Origin: CAZJBP01 sp964544115
GTDB taxonomy: Bacteria > Verrucomicrobiota > Kiritimatiellia > UBA8416 > JADHWI01
Length of the DNA: 14,146 nt
Assembly (NCBI GenBank): GCA_964544115.1
Contig: CAZJBP010000100.1
Location: 1 to 14,146 of the forward strand
Direction of reading: 5' to 3'
Of this stretch, positions 14,045 through 14,146 are shown piece after piece. The notes under the pieces were generated by a model, which made no database searches, was not told the origin of the DNA, and was given only the letters and a program-made list of their open reading frames with translations. Every line of letters starts with the position of its first letter. Positions within the stretch are counted from its first letter, which is position 1. The position numbers and the translations under genes were made by a program.

Positions 14045-14146
14045 ATGAAGGGTCTTAGCCTGTCGCTCGTAGCACTCATGGCAGCCGCCAGTCTGTTGGC
14101 GAGTCACGCCCGTGCGCAGAACAAGGAAACATCCGTGCCCTACCTG
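14045..14146 (+). CDS. Start of an exported protein (signal peptide), truncated by window edge
   Basis: Thirty-four codons are visible and the frame is open to the window end. Residues 1-24 form a Sec signal peptide: Lys2, a hydrophobic stretch (LSLSLVALMAAASLLA, 4-19), and an A-R-A box (22-24), with likely cleavage before Gln25. There is no lipobox cysteine, so it is probably a soluble periplasmic or secreted protein rather than a lipoprotein. The mature part shown (QNKETSVPYL) is too short to identify a family. It begins 33 bp after mutM, downstream of the secretion operon, and has its own strong ribosome binding site. It could be a substrate of the T2SS or unrelated. Confidence 0.8.
   Translation, partial: MKGLSLSLVALMAAASLLASHARAQNKETSVPYL

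Overview
The window is high-GC bacterial DNA (by eye well above 60% G+C). It is densely coded and holds one main theme: a nearly complete type II secretion (T2SS) operon on the + strand, flanked by housekeeping genes. The source is a diderm, because the window encodes an outer-membrane secretin, pseudopilins and a secretion ATPase. A GspE with an MshEN-like N-terminus, a PilM/PilN-like GspL, D-last gene order and high GC would fit the Planctomycetes-Verrucomicrobia-Chlamydiae group (for example Kiritimatiellota or Verrucomicrobiota), but this placement is only a guess.

Left edge (1-1325): two genes on the - strand form a small operon. A Lrp/AsnC-family regulator overlaps by 26 bp the start of a class I PLP-dependent aminotransferase that runs off the left end. 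A short divergent intergenic region with a nearly symmetric -10 element separates them from a + strand trmJ-like tRNA 2'-O-methyltransferase (1326-2087).

Centre (2084-13129): a promoter-like sequence overlapping the trmJ stop leads into gspE-gspF-gspG-gspH-gspI-gspJ-gspK-gspL-gspM-gspD. Adjacent genes overlap by 1-4 bp or lie 3-4 bp apart, except for two gaps: 44 bp before gspG and 99 bp before gspL. Both of those gaps hold degenerate tandem repeats with a 7-bp period but different repeat words. GspE drives assembly. GspF, GspL and GspM form the inner-membrane platform. GspG is the major pseudopilin and GspH-I-J-K are the minor (tip) pseudopilins. GspD is the outer-membrane channel. No gspC, gspN, pilotin or prepilin peptidase (gspO) is present in the window.

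Right edge (13133-14146): mutM (formamidopyrimidine-DNA glycosylase) starts 3 bp after gspD and is probably co-transcribed with it. It is followed by the first 34 codons of a protein with a Sec signal peptide.

The most interesting points are: the loss of the usual C-terminal calcium-site aspartates in GspG together with an EF-hand-like loop in GspJ; the STRR-like heptamer repeats in the operon gaps; matched low-complexity insertions in GspD N2 and N3 plus a long Pro/Ala linker in a system without a visible GspC; and an Ala instead of Gly at the GspH processing site. I found no tRNA, rRNA, CRISPR array or insertion sequence. No stretch over 300 bp lacks a gene.
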